Below are positions 40,860-49,717 of a stretch of 49,717 nucleotides of DNA, piece after piece; the stretch's first letter is position 1, and each line of letters starts with the position of its first letter. The stretch spans positions 1 to 49,717 of the forward strand of contig JAIPKD010000015.1 in assembly GCA_021733835.1 (NCBI GenBank), given 5' to 3'. This stretch comes from Verrucomicrobiota bacterium (GTDB lineage Bacteria; Verrucomicrobiota; Verrucomicrobiia; Limisphaerales; JAIPKD01). Under the pieces are notes generated by a model. It saw nothing but the letters and a program-made list of their open reading frames with translations. It was not told the origin of the DNA and ran no database searches. A program made the translations under genes and the position numbers.

Positions 40860-42942
40860 TAATCACGAACCGTTACGAATTGGATTTTATATCTGCCATT
40901 GCGGAACGAATATCGCGAGTGTCGTTGACGTCGAGAAGGTAGCCGAGACGGTCAAGACATTGCCGAATGTAGTCGTTTCCCGCGACTACAAATACATGTG
41001 TTCGGACCCCGGACAGGATTTGATACAGAAGGACATCCGCGATAACAAGCTCAACCGCGTTGTAGTTGCTGCTTGCTCGCCTCTGCTTCACGAGGAAACA
41101 TTCCGAAAGGCCATCGGCCGGACAAATCTGAATCCGTACTTCTTCCACATGGTGAATATTCGTGAGCACAATGCATGGGTTCACGAGTCCCGCGAAGAAG
41201 CTACGTATAAGGCCATTGAGTTGTCCGTCGGCGCAATACGACGTGTTTCCGAGCATAAGTCGCTGGAACGTAAGAAAATCGATATCAACCAGAACGTCCT
41301 CATACTCGGCGGCGGCATAGCCGGTATCAACGCGGCGCTGACCATTGCCGACTCGGGGAAGAAGGTGTATTTGGTTGAGCGCGATCCTTCCATAGGCGGG
41401 CACATGGCGAAGTTTGATAAGACATTTCCGACTCTGGACTGTGCGGCCTGTATCCTCACACCGAAGATGTCCGCCGTGAAATCGCATCCGAATATCACAT
41501 TATGGACATATTCTGAGATGTTGGATGTGGATGGATTCATCGGCAATTACAATGTTAAGATTCGACGTAAACCGCGGTATGTAAACGAGGAACTCTGTAC
41601 CGGATGCCAGGAGTGTGTCGACGCCTGCGTATTCAAGAACCCGAAGTTTCCGGACGAGTTCAATCTCGGTTTGAGCAAGCGTAAACCCATCTACCTGCCT
41701 TTTCCACAAGCGACGCCGTTGGTCGCAGTGGTCGATCCCGAAAACTGCCTCGAGCTGAAGACGGGCAAATGCAAGAAAACATGTGTTGAGGCCTGCGGCG
41801 AGCGTAACGCCATTGATTTTGAACAAACGGAGAAAATCGAAGAGATAGAGGTCGGCGCCATCCTGGTGGCGACCGGATTCAAGACGTTCGATCCGGCGCG
41901 GGTGCCTTATTACGGATACGGTGTCTTCCCGAATGTCTATACAGCGCTTGAAATCGAACGAATGATAAATGCGGCTGGCCCCACAAACGGTGAGGTTCTG
42001 GGACGCGACGGCAAAAAACCGCGCCGAATAGGCATTATCCATTGCGTCGGTTCAAGGGATGAAAACACAAACAGATGGTGCTCGCGTGTGTGTTGTCTTT
42101 ATTCGCTTAAACTCGCGCATCTTTTAAAAGAGCGTACCGGTGCGGATATCTACAGTTTTTACATCGACATGCGTACCCCCGGCAAGTCTATGGAGGAATT
42201 CTACAATCGTATCGCTGAGGAGGGGATCAATCTCATACGCGGACGTGTAGCCGATATCTATCCCGAGAACGGTGAGAATAACGGCAACGGCGCACTGGTG
42301 CTTCAGGCCGAGGACACGCTTATCAGCCGCGTGCTCAAGGTACCGGTTGATATGGTTGTGCTCTCAACCGGTCTCGAACCACAAACCGACGCCCAGGAGA
42401 TACGGCGTAAGGTAAATATGAGCTGTTCGGCGGAAGGCTTCTATCTGGAAAAACATCCCAAGCTCGCCCCCGTAAGCACGTTTGCTGATGGCGTCTTCAT
42501 AGCCGGGTGTTGTCAAGGCCCGAAGGATATCCCCGACACGGTATCGCAATCCGGCGCTGCAGCTGCAGAAGCGATGAAGTTGATCGATAAGGGATACGTC
42601 GAGCTCGAACCGAACACCGCAGTAGTGGAGGAAGACTTCTGCTCGGGATGCAAATCCTGCATCCCGTTGTGTCCGTTTAACGCTATTTCCTTCGAGGAAG
42701 AACGTAGAAAGGCATTGATAAACGAAGCGCTCTGTAAAGGCTGCGGAACATGTACGGCGTCCTGTCCGTCCGGATCGATTAGACAGAACCTCTTCGAAGA
42801 CGACCAGATATTCAATGAGATCGATGGAATACTCCAGGACGGACTGTTTGAAAGGGGGCTGGTAACAAATGGCGATAATCCGTATAATATCGAGCGTAAT
42901 CAATCTTCGGAGCGCCGCTGCGCTGAAAGCCAATCGCAGTAG
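40846..42942 (+). CDS. HdrA-like FAD/FeS electron-transfer protein
   Basis: The protein has 698 residues, from the ATG at 40846 (a second ATG follows at once). The N-terminal part is GFYICHCGTNIASVVDV; FAD binding is at ILGGGIAGINAALTIADSG and GGHMAKFDKTFPTLDCAAC. FeS motifs: CTGCQECVDAC, a CKKTCVEACG segment, CSRVCC, and two C-terminal ferredoxin motifs, CSGCKSCIPLCP and CKGCGTCTASCP. HdrA is the flavin-based bifurcating core of heterodisulfide reductase complexes. The last ~10 residues (SSERRCAESQSQ) look appended and low-complexity. No MvhD or hydrogenase gene is near, so EtfAB is the likely partner. Confidence 0.9.
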   Translation: MMKGNNHEPLRIGFYICHCGTNIASVVDVEKVAETVKTLPNVVVSRDYKYMCSDPGQDLIQKDIRDNKLNRVVVAACSPLLHEETFRKAIGRTNLNPYFFHMVNIREHNAWVHESREEATYKAIELSVGAIRRVSEHKSLERKKIDINQNVLILGGGIAGINAALTIADSGKKVYLVERDPSIGGHMAKFDKTFPTLDCAACILTPKMSAVKSHPNITLWTYSEMLDVDGFIGNYNVKIRRKPRYVNEELCTGCQECVDACVFKNPKFPDEFNLGLSKRKPIYLPFPQATPLVAVVDPENCLELKTGKCKKTCVEACGERNAIDFEQTEKIEEIEVGAILVATGFKTFDPARVPYYGYGVFPNVYTALEIERMINAAGPTNGEVLGRDGKKPRRIGIIHCVGSRDENTNRWCSRVCCLYSLKLAHLLKERTGADIYSFYIDMRTPGKSMEEFYNRIAEEGINLIRGRVADIYPENGENNGNGALVLQAEDTLISRVLKVPVDMVVLSTGLEPQTDAQEIRRKVNMSCSAEGFYLEKHPKLAPVSTFADGVFIAGCCQGPKDIPDTVSQSGAAAAEAMKLIDKGYVELEPNTAVVEEDFCSGCKSCIPLCPFNAISFEEERRKALINEALCKGCGTCTASCPSGSIRQNLFEDDQIFNEIDGILQDGLFERGLVTNGDNPYNIERNQSSERRCAESQSQ

Positions 42943-43085
42943 TGAGGATAAGGCGTAGACGATTGGCAATCGGGTGAAGCTGTGGCATTTGGCGGCTGCT
43001 TTTTCGGAGCGCGGGTGTGTGTATCAGGGCCGGTTTGTTGCGGATGTTTCTTGACCTGTTGGAAGGAAACAGGGGTAATACCTGC

Positions 43086-44351
43086 ATGCATTCTATAAGG
43101 CGGCTTGGATTGTTGAGTGCAACGGCGCTTGTTATCGCCAACATGGTTGGCGCCGGCGTATTTGTAACAAGTGGGATATTGCTGGAGAACCTGGGATCGC
43201 CATGGTTGGTGCTTCTTGCTTGGGTTGTGGGCGGTGGTATAGCCGTTTTGGGTGCGATTAATTACGGCGCGCTGGCCCGGCGGCTTCCTGAGTCGGGAGG
43301 TGAATACCTTTTCCTTTCTAGGACGCTTCATCCGTCGCTTGGATACGTGGCGGGATGGATATCGTTTCTTGTCGGTTTCTCGGCGCCATTGGCGATGGTG
43401 GCCCATGGTTTCGGAGAGTATGTGAACGACTGGGTGCCGGGGGTTGGGCCGAAAGCCGCTGGGACGCTGCTGCTGTTTGTATTTACGGCATTGCATTCGG
43501 TTGATGTGAAGTCCGGGGCATGGGTACAGAATACGAGCGTGCTGCTGAAGTTGGGACTTGTTTTCGGGTTCGTTGGGTATGGACTTTTTAATCTTGTCGA
43601 ACCCGGTGAGCCGGTTGTGTCCAACTTTACAGTGTCCGTTTTCGGGTTGGCGTTGGTACAAATATTCTTCAGTTATTCGGGTTGGAACGCTGCGGTGTAT
43701 ATCGGCGGCGAAGTCCGGAATCCACGACGGAATTTACCGTTGTCATTGATCCTCGGCGCGTTGGTCGTTACGTTGCTTTATTTGGGGTTGAACGCCGTTT
43801 TCGTTTTTAGTGCGCCCGTAGACAAGCTCGTTGGCCAGGTCGACATAGCACGGGTGGCGGCCGGGTTTATCGGCGGTGAAGGATTGGCAAATGCGGTAAC
43901 GGCGTTAATCGCGTTCGCCTTCATAACCTCGGTTTCTTCATTGGTGATGGCGGGACCGCGTGTGTATTCGAAGATGGCGGAGGATGGCTTTATGCCTTCA
44001 TGCATGATTGCGCGGAGCGGCCCGCCGCGGATAGCGATTTTGGCGCAGTCGACGGCGGCATTGCTTTTGTTATGGACGACTGCGTTTGGTCAGCTTCTTA
44101 CATACATCGGCTTTACACTCGGGCTAAGCACCGCGTGTGTGGTCGTGGGGCTTGTTGTCATGAAGCTTCGCGAGGGCAAAGAATTCAAAGTACCGGGTTG
44201 GCCGTGGGTGCCCGGCTTGTTCCTCTTGATTATCATTGGGATAACGGTTTCGGGAATTGTCCAAAGTCCACTTATCAGCCTGGTGGGCATCGGAACGATC
44301 GTCCTTGCATGGTTTGCTTGGTACTTAACCGTTCAGCTTAAACGCCGTTGA
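43086..44351 (+). CDS. APC family amino acid permease
   Basis: From the ATG at 43086 the protein has 421 residues and about 12 membrane helices; earlier starts (43017, 43044) lack a ribosome site and would precede the first helix. It opens MHSIRRLGLLSATALVIANM then VGAGVFVTSG, the APC signature for the first helix, and has the helix 6 region FSYSGWNAAVYIGGEVRNP. The substrate is probably an amino acid. It follows hdrA by about 140 bp and is likely a separate unit. Confidence 0.88.
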   Translation: MHSIRRLGLLSATALVIANMVGAGVFVTSGILLENLGSPWLVLLAWVVGGGIAVLGAINYGALARRLPESGGEYLFLSRTLHPSLGYVAGWISFLVGFSAPLAMVAHGFGEYVNDWVPGVGPKAAGTLLLFVFTALHSVDVKSGAWVQNTSVLLKLGLVFGFVGYGLFNLVEPGEPVVSNFTVSVFGLALVQIFFSYSGWNAAVYIGGEVRNPRRNLPLSLILGALVVTLLYLGLNAVFVFSAPVDKLVGQVDIARVAAGFIGGEGLANAVTALIAFAFITSVSSLVMAGPRVYSKMAEDGFMPSCMIARSGPPRIAILAQSTAALLLLWTTAFGQLLTYIGFTLGLSTACVVVGLVVMKLREGKEFKVPGWPWVPGLFLLIIIGITVSGIVQSPLISLVGIGTIVLAWFAWYLTVQLKRR

Positions 44352-44472
44352 ATCAACCGAATAAAGGAATAGTTTTTGCTGTAATTAATTGTAAGTGACA
44401 CGGTTTTATGTAAACCTATATTCAAGTGAGAGGTAATCGGATTAACTGTGTTTATGGAGTAATAGATGATTT

Positions 44473-45867
44473 ATGTCGGAGAAAAGGTTGAATGATGTTT
44501 CTCATTCGTTACGTGAGCTTTATGAAAAGGGAAATGCCGCGTTTCAGAGGAAGAATTATGGATACGCCGTTGAGATATTCAATCAGATACTAAAATGCGA
44601 GCCGTCGTTTTATGCGGCGCGTGAGGCGTTGAGAGCGGTGCAATTCAAGATTGCGGGAGAGAAGCGCGGACTTTTCAAGAGAGTCTTCAGTACAGCGGCG
44701 AGTTCGCCGTTGATTGCAAAGGCGCAATTATCGGTGAGAAACAACCCGGTTCAGGCCATTAACGCCATGGAGCAAATACTGGAAAGAGACCCGTATAACA
44801 CGATGGCGCATAAGACGTTGGCCGATGCGGCTATGGTTGCGGGGTTTACCAAGACCGCTATACTTTCGCTGGAACTAGCGCTTAAGAACGATCCCGGCGC
44901 CAAGGATATACGGATGAAATTGGCGACGGCGCTTGCGGATGACGGGAAGATACCGCGCGCGGAAGAGATGCTCAGTGAGTTGAGCAGGGCGTATCCGAAT
45001 GACAACAAGATATCGCAGGCGCTCAAGGATCTAACCGTGAAACGCACGATGGTGGAAGGCGGGTACGAGGGGTTGAGTGGGGGCGAAGGTTCTTACCGTG
45101 ACATTCTTAAGGACAAGAAAGAGGCCGTCAGGATCGAGCAGGAACAGCGGGAAGTTAAGTCCGCGGATGTTACGACCGATTTATTAACCGAGTACGAGGA
45201 AAGGCTCAAGGAAGAACCCAAGAACTACAAGCTGATGCGGACGATTGCCGAGCTTTATGCGCAGCGCAACGATTATGATAAGTCCCTTGAATACTATGGG
45301 CGGTTACTTGAATCCGAGGTGGGGAATGATCCAAGCCTGGATAGGGCGTATTCCAATACCGTAGTGAGGAAGTTCAATTTCGATATCGAACAACTTGATT
45401 CGCAGGCGCCGGATTATGAGGAGACGGTTAAAGACCTTGAGCGACGGCGTGATGAATTCAAGCTTCAGGCCGGCAGGAATCGTGTGGAGAAATATCCGGC
45501 GGACTTACAGATCAGATTCGAGATGGGACAATTGTACTATGAGGCCGGGAAGGTTATGGAGGCGATTCAGGAATTTCAGAAATCACAGGCGAATCCGCAT
45601 CGGCGCATAGCGTCTCTTCACTACCTGGGCAGGTGTTTTGCGGCGCGGAACATGAACGACCTGGCCGTTCGCTCTTTTCAGAATGCGCTGAAAGAAAAAG
45701 AGCTTTTTGACGACGAAAAGAAGGGCATCATATACGACCTCGGTTGTGTTTTGGAGAAGATGGACAAGAAACAGGAGGCCATTGAATTGTTCAAGCAGAT
45801 ATTCGAAGTGGACATAGGCTACAAGGACGTGGCGGCGAGGGTCGACGACTTTTACGCGCAGCAGTGA
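44473..45867 (+). CDS. Soluble tetratricopeptide (TPR) repeat protein
   Basis: This 464-residue protein has no signal peptide or membrane segment. TPR units appear at about 13-46 (LYEKGNAAFQRKNYGYAVEI), 95-200 (AINAMEQILERDPYNTMAHK and the next two) and 265-450 (LYAQRNDYDKSLEYYGRLLE, IQEFQKSQANP, AIELFKQIFEVD), with a charged linker at ~205-235. It probably is a scaffold or assembly factor; no partner can be named. An A/T-rich hairpin follows its stop. Confidence 0.8.
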   Translation: MSEKRLNDVSHSLRELYEKGNAAFQRKNYGYAVEIFNQILKCEPSFYAAREALRAVQFKIAGEKRGLFKRVFSTAASSPLIAKAQLSVRNNPVQAINAMEQILERDPYNTMAHKTLADAAMVAGFTKTAILSLELALKNDPGAKDIRMKLATALADDGKIPRAEEMLSELSRAYPNDNKISQALKDLTVKRTMVEGGYEGLSGGEGSYRDILKDKKEAVRIEQEQREVKSADVTTDLLTEYEERLKEEPKNYKLMRTIAELYAQRNDYDKSLEYYGRLLESEVGNDPSLDRAYSNTVVRKFNFDIEQLDSQAPDYEETVKDLERRRDEFKLQAGRNRVEKYPADLQIRFEMGQLYYEAGKVMEAIQEFQKSQANPHRRIASLHYLGRCFAARNMNDLAVRSFQNALKEKELFDDEKKGIIYDLGCVLEKMDKKQEAIELFKQIFEVDIGYKDVAARVDDFYAQQ

Positions 45868-45880
45868 TGGATGTGAGAAT

Positions 45881-45898
45881 GGTTTTTTAGAAAAAACC
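45881..45898. terminator. A/T-rich palindrome after the TPR gene
   Basis: GGTTTTTT and AAAAAACC form a palindrome with a minimal loop 14 bp after the TPR stop. It could terminate transcription from either side, though the stem is mostly A-T. Confidence 0.4.
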
Positions 45899-45949
45899 GG
45901 CCGAAAATAGTTGTAATCGATCGCTGTGTGTGTATAGATTTGTATTGAA

Positions 45950-45986
45950 CCGCCCGACGGGCGGCCCGTGAGGCCATTCCGGCCTC
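45950..45986. repeat. Two adjacent perfect GC hairpins upstream of tRNA-Met
   Basis: CCGCCC-GAC-GGGCGG (45950-45964) and GAGGCC-ATTCC-GGCCTC (45970-45986) stand back to back, 20 bp before the tRNA. They may be a structured leader, a processing signal or a small repeat. Confidence 0.55.
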
Positions 45987-46006
45987 GATGGATAACATCT
46001 TGATGT

Positions 46007-46081
<75 letters not shown>

Positions 46082-46086
46082 CTTCT

Positions 46087-46686
46087 TCAGCTTCTTTTTC
46101 CTGTGATCGAGTCTAGGATTCTGAATATTTGCGTGCGCAGGAGCACCGGGCTCGATTCATTCCAGACGACGAAGTCCGACATCGTCATCTTATATTCGAT
46201 CGGTTTTTGCGCGGCGATCCGTCCGGAGATATCGGAATCCGTCATTCCCTTCAGCCGTAGCCTGTTTCGTTGCGTTTCTTTTGTGGTCGCCACGCAGATG
46301 ATGATATCGATTGCTTCATCTCCGCCTATTTCGAATAACAGTGGTATAACGACGGCGCAGGCACGGTGTTCCTCGTTTTCAAGTGTTTTGGTTCGCGTTA
46401 GCCATTCATGCCTTATTTTGGGGTGGAGGATGGACTCGAGCTTGCGGCGTTTCCCGGGGTTTGAAAAAATCGTCTTGGCGAGTTCCGTGCGCTTGAGTTC
46501 GCCTGATTCGTCTATTACTTGGGCGCCGAAAGTCTCGGTAATTTCCTGAAGGGCTGGAGCCCCGGGCATGACAAGTTCCCTAGCAATGGAATCGGTATCG
46601 ACCACCGGTATGCCATACTCAGATATGTACTTGGCGGCGGTGGATTTACCCATTCCGATTCCGCCGGTTAGTCCGATAACGTTCAT
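46087..46686 (-). CDS. coaE: Dephospho-CoA kinase
   Basis: This 199-residue enzyme performs the last step of coenzyme A synthesis, phosphorylating dephospho-CoA. The P-loop is GLTGGIGMGKST (5-16); VVDTDSIAREL and the lid segment TKETQRNRLRLKGMTDSDI are characteristic. Length is standard. It lies 73 bp downstream of the receiver/kinase gene on the same strand and is convergent with the tRNA, six bases away. Confidence 0.94.
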   Translation of the reverse strand: MNVIGLTGGIGMGKSTAAKYISEYGIPVVDTDSIARELVMPGAPALQEITETFGAQVIDESGELKRTELAKTIFSNPGKRRKLESILHPKIRHEWLTRTKTLENEEHRACAVVIPLLFEIGGDEAIDIIICVATTKETQRNRLRLKGMTDSDISGRIAAQKPIEYKMTMSDFVVWNESSPVLLRTQIFRILDSITGKRS

Positions 46687-46759
46687 GAATGGATGTGTTT
46701 AGGGTTAATCAAGATTTTCGCCGGTTTTGGTTTTGCTTGTTCCTATCGATTTCTGGGCA

Positions 46760-48034
46760 TTAGACTTCGGCCATGAGTTTCTTCCACATTTTTTCGTTCA
46801 TAATCAGTTTTTCTATGAACGCCTTTTGCTCGAACACGGTTCTGTTTTCAGGATTAACGGGGAATCGGAGGTGAAACGAGGTGCCTTGTTCGGGGTTTTG
46901 GGATGTCCGGTCAATATACTTGATCGAACCTTCATGGTAGTGGATAAGCAGGTAGCTGAGCAGGAGACCGATACTACAATTGTATGGCTTTGTCGCCTCC
47001 GTGAAGAAGGGGTCGAATGCAGATTGCAAAGATTCTTCCGGAATCCCCGGGCCGTTGTCTTCTATGAAGACATCGATGTATTCTCTGTTTTGCTTTCTAT
47101 CGATGGAATGTTTCGCATATATACTTACACGATTGTTATCTTCGAGAAACGAGAATTCGTCTTGGAAGAAGAGCTTAAAGAGCTGTTTGAATTTCGAGTA
47201 ATCCACGTGTAATTGCGGTAGATCATCGGGTATTTTCAGATCGATCCGGAGATGCTTGGAATCGATCGTGTCCTGAAATGCCGCTATTGAGCTTTGGATA
47301 GTATCTTTTAATTGAATCTCATCGTTGAAGCCGTTTGAATGGGTTTCGCTAAACAGTCCAAGGTCTTCCATGAGATCGGTTATATGTGAGATTTGATTCT
47401 GTGCGTGTTTATAGAATGTATTCCAGAAGCTCGATTCATTTATCTTTTTCAAATCCATGTAATCCTCGCGCAGCTGTATTGGCGTAAGGTCTAAGAATGA
47501 GCGAATAGCGACCAAGGAGTTGCAGACGTGATGACTTAGGCCCGAGGCGAGGACGCCCATGGTGAACACCCTATCCTTTATCATCATGTAATGAATGCCT
47601 TTGAGTTTCTGGCGGAGCAATTCATCACGCTCATGTTGGACGATGAAGAACTCCATGGCGCGCCGAAGGAGTTGTTCGAACACCGGCATTTCCCATGGCT
47701 TGGATATGAACTTGTAAATGGCCCCCGAATTAACCGCCTCGATAACTGTAGACAAGTCCGAATAGGCGGTTATCAAAATTCTGAGGATTGACGGATTTAT
47801 CTTCCTCGCTTTTTCCAGGAGCTGCACCCCTTTTTCGCCGGGCATCCTCTGGTCGGTTATCAGAATTCCGATATCGTCTTTATGTTCGCGGAGGATTTTG
47901 TATCCTTCTTCCGCGTTTTCGGCTGTAAGAATCCGGAAGGTTTTGCCGAACGCCTTTTTGAACAGGCGCAGAGATTTCTCTTCGTCGTCGACATAGAGGA
48001 TCGCGAACTCTTTATAATCGTATCCGGCATCCAT
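46760..48034 (-). CDS. Hybrid response regulator / histidine kinase-like protein
   Basis: This 424-residue protein has an N-terminal receiver domain with acidic pair Asp16-Asp17, phosphoacceptor Asp61 (ILITDQRMPG) and Lys112 (SKPWE). A coiled linker follows, then an H-box SHHVCNSL (His168 aligns with the phosphoacceptor) and an HATPase domain with DNGPGIPEE. The N-box is atypical: at the usual NLLxNA positions there is FKLFFQDEF, with no Asn. It is cytosolic; the receiver-first order suggests the kinase responds to a separate partner. No partner is adjacent. Confidence 0.85.
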   Translation of the reverse strand: MDAGYDYKEFAILYVDDEEKSLRLFKKAFGKTFRILTAENAEEGYKILREHKDDIGILITDQRMPGEKGVQLLEKARKINPSILRILITAYSDLSTVIEAVNSGAIYKFISKPWEMPVFEQLLRRAMEFFIVQHERDELLRQKLKGIHYMMIKDRVFTMGVLASGLSHHVCNSLVAIRSFLDLTPIQLREDYMDLKKINESSFWNTFYKHAQNQISHITDLMEDLGLFSETHSNGFNDEIQLKDTIQSSIAAFQDTIDSKHLRIDLKIPDDLPQLHVDYSKFKQLFKLFFQDEFSFLEDNNRVSIYAKHSIDRKQNREYIDVFIEDNGPGIPEESLQSAFDPFFTEATKPYNCSIGLLLSYLLIHYHEGSIKYIDRTSQNPEQGTSFHLRFPVNPENRTVFEQKAFIEKLIMNEKMWKKLMAEV

Positions 48035-48181
48035 AATAGCAGTGTCGGAAGTTCTTTTTTTTGGCTGTTATTGAATATGGCGAATTAATGCATATTCGTT
48101 GTTAGTATATTTGATGTTACCCATCGAAGATGAATTCAATGTTTGCGAAAGAATTTTGACAAATCAGTATAAATAATCGCT

Positions 48182-49450
48182 TCAGGCGCCTGCGCAGTAT
48201 GGTATTGTCAACGGCCCCTGAGGTAGCACCGCTAATGTGGCCGAAGGGCCGAGTTCGTCCAGTTTGTTTCTTACATATTCCTCAATATTCTTGCACGGCT
48301 TGAGATGCGCCGCTGTTACCAATTCATCGGGCAGCGAGCTGTATAGGAGGACTTCGGCTTTTTGTTGTACAAGCGCCTGCATGTGAACCTCCCATTGTTC
48401 AGGCCAGGTGAAACCGGGCGTATGCAGTTTTTCGAGCGCTTCCTCGGGAGACGCCACGCTTCTGAGAAACTTATCCATGTGACTGTCAGTCGGGACGCCT
48501 TCGCGGCATTCGGCGGCGAGGATTATCGTGCCGCCTTTTTTTACGATCCTTTCTGCGGCGCGCATGCCCTTGACGCCCTGGTAGAGATTGAGATCAAGCG
48601 GGTACCCGCTGTTTGTAGTGATAACGATATCGAATGGGGCTTCGACCTTCTGCATAGCGGAGGCGCGCACGAATTCGGTTCCCGCTTTATGCGCTTCGAT
48701 GAGGTCGCCGGCGAACACACCGGTTATCCGTCGCTTGTTATTGAGGGCTACGTTCAGAAGAAAGCTCGGCCCCGGCTTGAGCGCGATGTCGCGTAATTCT
48801 TCCCAGAGCGGATTCCCTTCGGTAATCCCGAAATTCGCGTCCGGATGCCCCACGTTTTCGGCGCCATGATTGCTTATGACTGTGTCCAGGCCGGCCACAC
48901 CCGGGATTATTCCCTTGGGTCCGCCGCTGAACCCGGCGAAAAAGTGGGGTTCGATGAACCCCGTGATTATTCGTATATCCGCTTCAACTAAATGTTTGTT
49001 CAACAACGCCTGCGTGCCGTTACGCATTTGACCGACTTGGACGAGGGCGGCGGGATTTTCCGGTTCGTGATTGATTACTTGATATTGCTCTACGACCGCC
49101 GGTGTAAGCATTTTTTCGAGCTCCTCTTTCGTATTGGGTCTGTGCGTGCCGAGCGCGTTCAAGAGCGTGATCCGTTCCGGATCGACATCACTCAGGTACT
49201 CCATAAGCCAAGGGATGAGACGCTCGTTCGGCGTAGCACGGGTGATATCGGTGAACACGATACATATCTTGCCGTCCGATCCGGCCACCTCACGCAGCGG
49301 CGCAACGGTGATGGGATTGTCCAACGCGTCGAAAACAGCCGCACGCTCATCGGGTAATCCCGGTGAATCGAGAGGTTCGATAACCGTAAGCCGGTCTTTC
49401 GGTAGTTCCACTGTTACATAACCGTCACCGTATGCGAGATTCACTTTCAT
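48182..49450 (-). CDS. larA: Nickel-dependent lactate racemase family protein (LarA)
   Basis: This 422-residue enzyme carries residues matching the pincer-nickel site, each five positions lower than in the Lactobacillus enzyme: His103 (GTHRPN), His169 (EPHFFAG), Lys179 (GGPKGIIPG) and His195 (SNHGAEN). Asp68 and Arg71 (FTDITRA) are also conserved. Family members interconvert 2-hydroxy-acid enantiomers, and the substrate may not be lactate. The larBCE cofactor-maturation genes are not in this window. A TATAAT lies 13 bases before the start (49469-49464). Confidence 0.9.
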   Translation of the reverse strand: MKVNLAYGDGYVTVELPKDRLTVIEPLDSPGLPDERAAVFDALDNPITVAPLREVAGSDGKICIVFTDITRATPNERLIPWLMEYLSDVDPERITLLNALGTHRPNTKEELEKMLTPAVVEQYQVINHEPENPAALVQVGQMRNGTQALLNKHLVEADIRIITGFIEPHFFAGFSGGPKGIIPGVAGLDTVISNHGAENVGHPDANFGITEGNPLWEELRDIALKPGPSFLLNVALNNKRRITGVFAGDLIEAHKAGTEFVRASAMQKVEAPFDIVITTNSGYPLDLNLYQGVKGMRAAERIVKKGGTIILAAECREGVPTDSHMDKFLRSVASPEEALEKLHTPGFTWPEQWEVHMQALVQQKAEVLLYSSLPDELVTAAHLKPCKNIEEYVRNKLDELGPSATLAVLPQGPLTIPYCAGA

Positions 49451-49717
49451 GATAAAAAAGTATTATATCAGTAACCGGATTTGAACACGCGGCCACGGAT
49501 AATACAAGCGGTTTTGCGGAAGGAGAAATAGAGAATTTAATCTCTAATGCATTATCATGTAAAATAAGGGCGAAACCGATCGGGCGCATCTGCAAGTTGT
49601 TGCCGATTGTTCTGGACTACAGCGAAATTTTGAGTTCAACTGCAATGCGTGAGTAAAAAGAAGTGTATACAAGGTAGATGGGTCGACGATGAACAGATCC
49701 GATGGTTGCGTGATTGG
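49451..49717. other. Non-coding end of window
   Basis: These 267 bases hold no supported gene. An ATG at 49699 could begin a gene off the right edge, but only seven codons are visible. Confidence 0.5.

Noticed and set aside
42900-43661. 253-residue minus-strand open frame
   Set aside because: It lies opposite the 3' end of hdrA and the 5' half of the APC permease gene, has a basic low-complexity composition, and the plus-strand genes are clear families.
48157-48175. TTGACA followed by TATAAAT as a promoter
   Set aside because: The spacing between the two hexamers is far too short for a sigma-70 promoter.

Overview
The window is one contiguous piece of a bacterial chromosome with roughly balanced GC and about 32 protein genes, one tRNA and several repeat-rich gaps. 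Gene content suggests the PVC superphylum or a close neighbour (Lentisphaerota, Kiritimatiellota, Omnitrophota and Planctomycetota all fit). The pointers are RHS cores with the GERGG motif, a Tat-exported Gfo/Idh/MocA oxidoreductase, a PD40/TPR protein with a CxNCH motif, PilX-like pilins and REP-like GCGGCTG hairpins. This is a family-level impression, not a phylogenetic result. Shine-Dalgarno sites are strong before some genes (etfB, etfA, the Gfo/Idh gene) and absent before many others.

Layout. 1-3691: a graveyard of RHS C-terminal cassettes (core fragment, AT-rich variable tip, small membrane or lipoprotein ORF, next core fragment). 3688-9009: FG-GAP protein, small membrane protein, SDR oxidoreductase, and a PD-(D/E)XK/DinG-type helicase fusion. 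9010-14491: uronate isomerase-like protein, NAD synthetase, DUF192 lipoprotein coupled to a phosphohexomutase, and a solitary nuoA. 14492-16887: mostly non-coding, with a broken Rpn-type nuclease gene and REP-like hairpins. 16888-20696: a pilin operon in which two PilX-like paralogues flank two prepilins, closed by a terminator. 20794-25334: PD40/TPR protein, Tat oxidoreductase, NfeD-like protein. 25434-30181 (minus strand): rhomboid protease, ilvB with an upstream attenuator, der. 30418-35163: DUF4432 epimerase-like protein, a repeat-rich gap with the relic of a protease gene, and a large secreted metzincin. 35772-42942: five-gene etfB-etfA-FeS/Hdr operon. 43086-49450: APC permease, TPR protein, tRNA-Met, coaE, a receiver/kinase hybrid and larA.

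How parts work together. The Etf/Hdr operon encodes an electron-transfer flavoprotein, a membrane FeS oxidoreductase, an HdrCB-like protein and an HdrA-like flavoprotein. These would move electrons between acyl-CoA or other dehydrogenases, the quinone pool and possibly ferredoxin or disulfide carriers. The pilin operon encodes the minor subunits of a type IV pilus or type II secretion-like fibre. ilvB appears to be controlled by a classical ribosome-stalling attenuator: promoter, Val/Leu-rich leader peptide, pause hairpin, antiterminator and terminator.

The most striking observations are: (i) a 60-bp palindromic element present three times, twice as an in-frame 20-codon insertion in protein genes (an RHS gene, where a paralogue preserves the empty site, and ilvB); (ii) the ilvB attenuator, whose leader mRNA appears to be nearly leaderless; (iii) the RHS tip array; (iv) the Etf/Hdr operon; and (v) paired repeat blocks at 15.3-16.4 kb and 31.5-32.0 kb associated with decayed genes.
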